Shown one piece after another: positions 60,259-64,000 of a stretch of DNA of 64,000 nt. The notes below the pieces were generated by a model. It did no database searches and was not told the DNA's origin. It saw only the letters and a program-made list of their open reading frames with translations. Source of the DNA: Bacteroidota bacterium (GTDB lineage Bacteria > Bacteroidota > Bacteroidia > Bacteroidales > VadinHA17); contig JADFDS010000003.1 in NCBI GenBank assembly GCA_018262715.1, positions 37,063-101,062 on the forward strand, given 5' to 3'. The number at the start of each line of letters is the position of its first letter. Positions within the stretch are counted from its first letter, which is position 1. Position numbers and translations under genes: made by a program.

Positions 60259-62103
60259 TCAGCTGAATCTCCGGTCAAGCTCCTCGAGGGTGATGATGTT
60301 CATCACCGTTTTACCTGAGGGAGAGTAGTTTGGCAATGCGCAGGCAAAGAGCATGTCAAAGAGTTCTTCCATCTCTGTGTGCGTCAGCGGGGTGCCGTAC
60401 TGGATGGCTGAAGCCCTGGCCATGGAGAGGGCAATCCGTTCGCGTGCACCTATGGCCGGGTCTCCCATCGAATGCTTGTATTCAGCAATGATTGTTTCGA
60501 GCATCGACAGTGGGTTTGCATTGCGGCTTGCGGCGGGGTGGCCGGTGATGGTTACCCTGCCATTCTTCCCGGCTTTTATCTCAAATCCGAGCATCCTGAG
60601 CTGGTCGCCTATCTCTTCAATAATAACCATGTCGCCAGGGTTTAGTTCCGCCTCCACCGGGAAAAGTGATACCTGTGCAGGTTTCGGGCCATCGCCCAGG
60701 GAGGTAAGGTATTTCTCGTAGAGGACTCTCTCATGGGCCCTTCTCTGGTCAATCATCATTATGCCGGAGATCACGGGGCACATTATGTAGCGGTTCTTCA
60801 CCTGGAAGAAACGGCGCTGGCCTGTCGCCTGTCCTGAATCCGCCGACTGACCGGTAGACATATCATCTCCGCTCTCGCTCTCACTCTTGTTTCCGCTGCG
60901 TGCGGTGATGGTGAACAGCGACTCCCAGTCGCGGGGCAGATAGCGTTCGGCATCCCATTTCCATTTCGTCTCAGGTCTCTGGTATTCGGTTCCCTCGAAG
61001 GGATTGAAGGTGTGGTCAACCTCTATCTGCGGCAGCGGTGGCGGAGGAGTTTTGCCCATGATGACCGGAATCTCCACAGCGCCCTCGGGTCCGAAGTCGA
61101 TCGACGGAACAACGTTGAACCGGCCCAGCGCCTCGCGGACGGATGCCAGCATGATCTGCCAGACAGACCTCTCATCCTCGAACTTGACCTCGGTTTTGGT
61201 GGGGTGAATGTTGACGTCTATTGTTGCAGGATCGGCGGTCATGTAGATGAAGTATGCCGGCAGCGTGTCAGGAGGAAGGAGACCCTGGTAAGCCTCCAGC
61301 ACGGCACGGTGAAGGTAGGGATGCCGGATGAACCTGTTATTTACAAAGAAGAACTGTTCGCCGGCGGAGCGGCGGGCGTTTTCGGGCTTGCCCGCGAAAC
61401 CGCTCACCGTCACTATGGAGGTGGAGGTTTCCACACTTACCAGGTTCTGGTTGTAATGTTTACCGAACAGTCCTGCAATGCGCTGACGATGGTTTCCCGC
61501 CGGCAGGCGATATATCTCCTGGTCATTGTGGGTAAGGTTGAACCGTATCTCCGGGTGGGCCAGCGCCACACGCTGGAACTCGGTGATGATATGCCGGAAC
61601 TCGGTTGTGTCCGACTTCAGGAATTTGCGGCGGGCGGGGACATTGTAAAAGAGGTTCCTGACGCTGAACACTGATCCTGCGGCGCATGAGCATGGTTCCT
61701 GTCTTGTGACTCTCGAGTTGTTTATCTCAACCAGTGTTCCTGCTTCGTCTTCTTCGCGCCTTGTGCGCAACTCGGTCATTGAGACGGCTGCTATTGAGGC
61801 GAGCGCCTCGCCGCGGAACCCTTTGGTAGTTATGATAAAGAGGTCATCGGCTGATGAGATCTTCGAGGTGGCGTGTCTCTCGAATGAGAGGCGGGCGTCG
61901 GTCTCGCTCATGCCGCAGCCGTTGTCAATCACCTGCACCAGGGTTCGTCCCGCATCGCGGATAACGACGCTTATCTCCGTGGCTCCTGCGTCAACGGCGT
62001 TCTCAGTCAGCTCCTTGACCACCGAGGCCGGGCGCTGGATGACTTCGCCTGCTGCAATCTGGTTAGCGACGGAGTCGGGCAGGAGCTTTATGATGTCACT
62101 CAT
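60259..62103 (-). CDS. mutL: DNA mismatch repair protein MutL
   Basis: This 614-residue protein has an intact GHKL ATPase half (IAAGEVIQRPASVVKELTENAVDAG, DNGCGMSETDARL, RHATSKI, TKGFRGEALASIAAV) and a transducer domain to about 330. After a variable linker, the C-terminal dimerisation domain lacks the endonuclease motif: where endonucleolytic MutL has DQHAxxE, this has DQRRAHE (Asp452), and the late CPHGRP motif is replaced by YSPSGK. So it probably does not nick DNA itself. It is second in a five-gene minus-strand operon and starts 9 bp after the small membrane-protein gene. Confidence 0.95.
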   Translation of the reverse strand: MSDIIKLLPDSVANQIAAGEVIQRPASVVKELTENAVDAGATEISVVIRDAGRTLVQVIDNGCGMSETDARLSFERHATSKISSADDLFIITTKGFRGEALASIAAVSMTELRTRREEDEAGTLVEINNSRVTRQEPCSCAAGSVFSVRNLFYNVPARRKFLKSDTTEFRHIITEFQRVALAHPEIRFNLTHNDQEIYRLPAGNHRQRIAGLFGKHYNQNLVSVETSTSIVTVSGFAGKPENARRSAGEQFFFVNNRFIRHPYLHRAVLEAYQGLLPPDTLPAYFIYMTADPATIDVNIHPTKTEVKFEDERSVWQIMLASVREALGRFNVVPSIDFGPEGAVEIPVIMGKTPPPPLPQIEVDHTFNPFEGTEYQRPETKWKWDAERYLPRDWESLFTITARSGNKSESESGDDMSTGQSADSGQATGQRRFFQVKNRYIMCPVISGIMMIDQRRAHERVLYEKYLTSLGDGPKPAQVSLFPVEAELNPGDMVIIEEIGDQLRMLGFEIKAGKNGRVTITGHPAASRNANPLSMLETIIAEYKHSMGDPAIGARERIALSMARASAIQYGTPLTHTEMEELFDMLFACALPNYSPSGKTVMNIITLEELDRRFS

Positions 62104-62112
62104 CCGGTGCGA

Positions 62113-62448
62113 TTAAAAACGGAGGTAAAGATAGACTACAAACGCCAGAATAATAATTATCACAATCAGCCTGATGGTGGTCTGTTTCTGTACTTTTTCC
62201 TGTCTGCGGTTAAAGTAGTTTTTCATGTCGCCACGCATGATCCTCGAGCGGTAGGGCTGACGGGCTCCCTCTTCCGTAGCTTCAGTGAAGGATGACTCAC
62301 TGTTTTTTTGTTCTTCCCCGCCTTTTCTCTCCTCTTCCGCCCATGCTCTGCGTCTCTGTTCCAGTTCCTCCTTAACCGGGTCATAGTACCGGGGTCTGTA
62401 GTTGAAGCCGCGGGGTTTGTTCTGTTTGAAGAAACTCGGGATAGCCAT
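62113..62448 (-). CDS. Conserved hypothetical tail-anchored small protein
   Basis: This 111-residue protein starts MAIPSFFKQNKPRGFNYRPR. The middle is highly charged (Glu/Arg/Lys) and one hydrophobic helix lies at the very end (IRLIVIIIILAFVVYLYLRF). It should be anchored in the inner membrane with its body in the cytoplasm. It is the first gene of the mutL-rhomboid operon. I recognise no domain. Confidence 0.75.
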   Translation of the reverse strand: MAIPSFFKQNKPRGFNYRPRYYDPVKEELEQRRRAWAEEERKGGEEQKNSESSFTEATEEGARQPYRSRIMRGDMKNYFNRRQEKVQKQTTIRLIVIIIILAFVVYLYLRF

Positions 62449-62461
62449 TGTGTTCTTTTTG

Positions 62462-62469
62462 CAAAAATA
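62462..62469 (-). promoter_or_regulatory. Putative -7 promoter box of the mutL operon (TATTTTTG, minus strand)
   Basis: Exact TAnnTTTG, 13 bp before the ATG at 62448, implying a very short leader. Confidence 0.5.
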
Positions 62470-62535
62470 GCAAGAAAACGGTTAGCCGGGAAGATCCGGC
62501 CGGTTTCCCGGAGCTAAAGATTGTTCACTTTTTAT

Positions 62536-62543
62536 TACTTTTG
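62536..62543 (+). promoter_or_regulatory. Putative -7 promoter box (TACTTTTG)
   Basis: Matches TAnnTTTG, 25 bp before the ATG of the flavodoxin-like gene at 62569. Confidence 0.45.
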
Positions 62544-62568
62544 GAAGGCTAAACCTTGTTCTAGAGCG

Positions 62569-63096
62569 ATGAAGATTCTTGTAACCCATGCGGGGACATC
62601 CGGGCTGTCAGCCAGTGTGGCTGAGCGCGTGGCCAGGGTATTGACCGGCCTGGGAGCTGAGGTAACTGTCAGGCCGATGAGTGGTGTATCGACGATCAAA
62701 GGTTTTTCAGCTGTGATTGCCGGTTGTCAGGAGCAGGGGGGAGGCTGGGTACCGGAGGCCATGGAGTTTGTCAGGCGAAACCAGTCGGCATTAGGTAAGA
62801 AGCCGTTTGCCATATTCACAGTCATTCCGTCGCTGGGTACGGATAAAGGTGCCGAGTCGAGGATGGTGATCATGCAGTATACGGCTCATGTGAGAGGTAT
62901 GGTTCATACTGTGAGTGAAGGGTTTTTCAGTGGTGAAACTGAAAACCGGGGGGCACCGCAGCCCGGTGAGCGGTCGAAGTTCAAGCTGCGGTTGTTGCTC
63001 GGGTTGCTTCGTGAGGTCGAGACCAGAAGTAATTCGGAGATCGAGACGTGGTCAGCCCAGGTGCATGAAAAGTTGGTCAAGCTGCTTGCCAAATAG
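62569..63096 (+). CDS. Flavodoxin-domain protein, protoporphyrinogen-oxidase-like
   Basis: This 175-residue protein has a flavodoxin-like fold. A phosphate-loop region (THAGTSGLSASVAERVARVL) starts at residue 5, with a central strand AVIAGCQEQGGGWVPEAMEFV. The layout resembles menaquinone-dependent protoporphyrinogen dehydrogenase (HemG) and related flavodoxin-domain proteins, but the loop is unusual and FMN binding is not certain. The ATG at 62569 is preferred; an upstream TTG at 62521 lies before the promoter box. It stands alone. Confidence 0.7.
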   Translation: MKILVTHAGTSGLSASVAERVARVLTGLGAEVTVRPMSGVSTIKGFSAVIAGCQEQGGGWVPEAMEFVRRNQSALGKKPFAIFTVIPSLGTDKGAESRMVIMQYTAHVRGMVHTVSEGFFSGETENRGAPQPGERSKFKLRLLLGLLREVETRSNSEIETWSAQVHEKLVKLLAK

Positions 63097-63112
63097 GCAG
63101 ATCAGCATTGAG

Positions 63113-63137
63113 GATTTGCGATTTGCGATTGACGATT
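63113..63137. repeat. Short tandem GATTTGCG-type intergenic repeat
   Basis: GATTTGCGATTTGCGATTGACGATTT has two 7-bp units in tandem and a degenerate third. A related GATTTGCGAT occurs at 63789. This looks like a small intergenic repeat and has no clear function. Confidence 0.45.
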
Positions 63138-63187
63138 TAGGCCGCAGGCCTTTCGGCATTGTATCTCCTGGCCGGCTCCCCGCGCTC

Positions 63188-63628
63188 CTATTTCACCCTT
63201 ATATATTTTTCGGACCAGTAATTGCTTTTGTCCACCTCCCCCGTCTCGTCGGCAGGCCAAACCTGGATCAGGGTATCGTTTGCAACAACGATTCTCATTC
63301 TCAGGGTTTCTCCGATGTAATCATCAGTGACGTGGTATTTTATGGTCTCCTTGTAGACTATTCCCTCGAGTGTATAGGATCCGCCGCCGTAGCTTTCTGA
63401 TATTATGGTATCCTGTTTATACTGTCCGACGAACATCCAGTAGTTATTGCACCACATTTTCACCTGGCCACCCTGGTAGGAGTCCGGGAATGTGGCTATG
63501 ACCGAATCATTTACCACCTGTTTGGCATAGATCAGATCCCATGCACCGATAACAGGATTCAATTGCTCCTGTTTGCATCCGAAGAAGGTCAGCAGGAGCA
63601 GAGCGCTGAGAACGGCAGTCTTTTTCAT
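63188..63628 (-). CDS. Small lipoprotein, lipocalin-like
   Basis: This 146-residue protein has a lipoprotein signal (MKKTAVLSALLLLTFFGC). The body is predicted beta-rich, with NPVIGAWDLIYA at the start and KMWCNNYWMFVGQY in the middle, the pattern of small Bacteroidota lipocalin-like lipoproteins (GxW near the N-terminus). Met at 63628 is preferred to Met at 63634. Ligand unknown. Confidence 0.75.
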   Translation of the reverse strand: MKKTAVLSALLLLTFFGCKQEQLNPVIGAWDLIYAKQVVNDSVIATFPDSYQGGQVKMWCNNYWMFVGQYKQDTIISESYGGGSYTLEGIVYKETIKYHVTDDYIGETLRMRIVVANDTLIQVWPADETGEVDKSNYWSEKYIRVK

Positions 63629-64000
63629 AGGCATTGATTTTTAGTTTTCTCCCCGGTAACGCTTTATAAATTTACGCCATTTGACTGCTGAAGTCAAGTA
63701 AATCTCGCAGATTCTAGGTTCATAATCTGATAAATGACATTAATAATCTAATTAACTCAAGTTGCTAGCTATAACAATATACAACAATGATTTGCGATCT
63801 CGAAAAACGACTGATATCAACAGATTGCCCGGGGTTTTCAACCTTGGGAAGGTGATGTGCTTGCGTAAATACGGGGTCGATTAACATTATATCGTAAATT
63901 ATTAACAATAAGCGTATTGAGCGTGTTTTTTATTTGGTAAAAATAGAATAATCCTCCAGATTAAGGTCGGCAAACCAATAAAACCTGAAGGATTATGATT
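63629..64000. other. AT-rich intergenic region, possible element edge
   Basis: The last 372 bases hold no gene that can be supported. The stretch is much more AT-rich than the rest of the window. At its right end an imperfect inverted repeat (63948-63959 and 63985-63996, 11 of 12 matching) frames 25 bases and is followed by an ATG at 63995 after GAAGG, possibly the start of a gene that runs off the edge. It could be the terminal inverted repeat of an insertion sequence or a regulatory hairpin. Confidence 0.4.

Noticed and set aside
1..64000. tRNA, rRNA, tmRNA or CRISPR arrays
   Set aside because: Intergenic gaps were read on both strands; no cloverleaf-like or regularly spaced repeats were seen.

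Overview
The window comes from a member of the Bacteroidota, most likely an anaerobic Bacteroidales-type organism. Supporting signs are a SusC/SusD pair, TonB-dependent receptors with carboxypeptidase-regulatory-like N-termini, two DUF5916 outer-membrane proteins, an S46 dipeptidyl-peptidase, C-terminal type IX secretion signals, a Bacteroidota-type TonB, and repeated TAnnTTTG promoter boxes just upstream of genes. Coding is dense, with many 1-8 bp gene overlaps. No rRNA, tRNA, CRISPR array or intact insertion sequence was seen.

Layout. 0-4.3 kb: start of a TonB gene, then two related lipoproteins and a TonB-dependent receptor. 4.4-9.8 kb: two tandem DUF5916 paralogues. 9.9-14.9 kb: prolyl-tRNA editing protein, SiaC-like DUF1987 protein, RNase HI, MarC, S46 peptidase and RNase HII. 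14.9-19.1 kb: glycosyltransferase, flippase, a T9SS-type protein and a collagen/C1q-like protein. 19.1-20.3 kb: a DUF4143 ATPase that looks acquired. 20.5-29.7 kb: prfB with its programmed frameshift, methylmalonyl-CoA mutase (mutA, mutB), a thioredoxin-like lipoprotein, two small membrane proteins, recX, prmC and ribD. 29.8-35.5 kb: a two-gene operon joining an exported TPR-caspase to a periplasmic propeller sensor with a cytoplasmic SpoIIE phosphatase. 35.5-39.9 kb: dnaE, trxA and a LOG-family gene. 40.1-47.2 kb: SusC, SusD, a Calx-beta lipoprotein, then a C10 peptidase. 47.3-54.8 kb: rpsP, rimM, a GIN-domain protein, a threonylcarbamoyl-AMP synthase, an S9 peptidase and a K+-dependent membrane pyrophosphatase. 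54.9-56.3 kb: a hipB-hipS-hipT type toxin-antitoxin module. 56.4-63.6 kb: a PLP dehydratase, the five-gene operon hypothetical-mutL-rhomboid-rhomboid-endonuclease/exonuclease/phosphatase, a flavodoxin-like protein and a lipoprotein. The right edge is AT-rich and may hold the start of another element.

Physiology. Three exported peptidases (S46, C10, S9), SusCD uptake, methylmalonyl-CoA mutase and an ion-pumping pyrophosphatase together suggest an energy-limited fermenter that uses proteins and glycans and runs the succinate-propionate route. This is inference. prmC in the same window encodes the enzyme that methylates the GGQ glutamine of the release factor encoded by prfB.

The most interesting parts are the caspase/propeller-phosphatase operon, the HipBST-like module with an altered Gly-rich loop, the prfB frameshift site, a tandem duplication across a convergent gene junction near 57.4 kb, a perfect palindrome upstream of the ATPase, and promoter boxes so close to some start codons that leaderless transcripts are likely.
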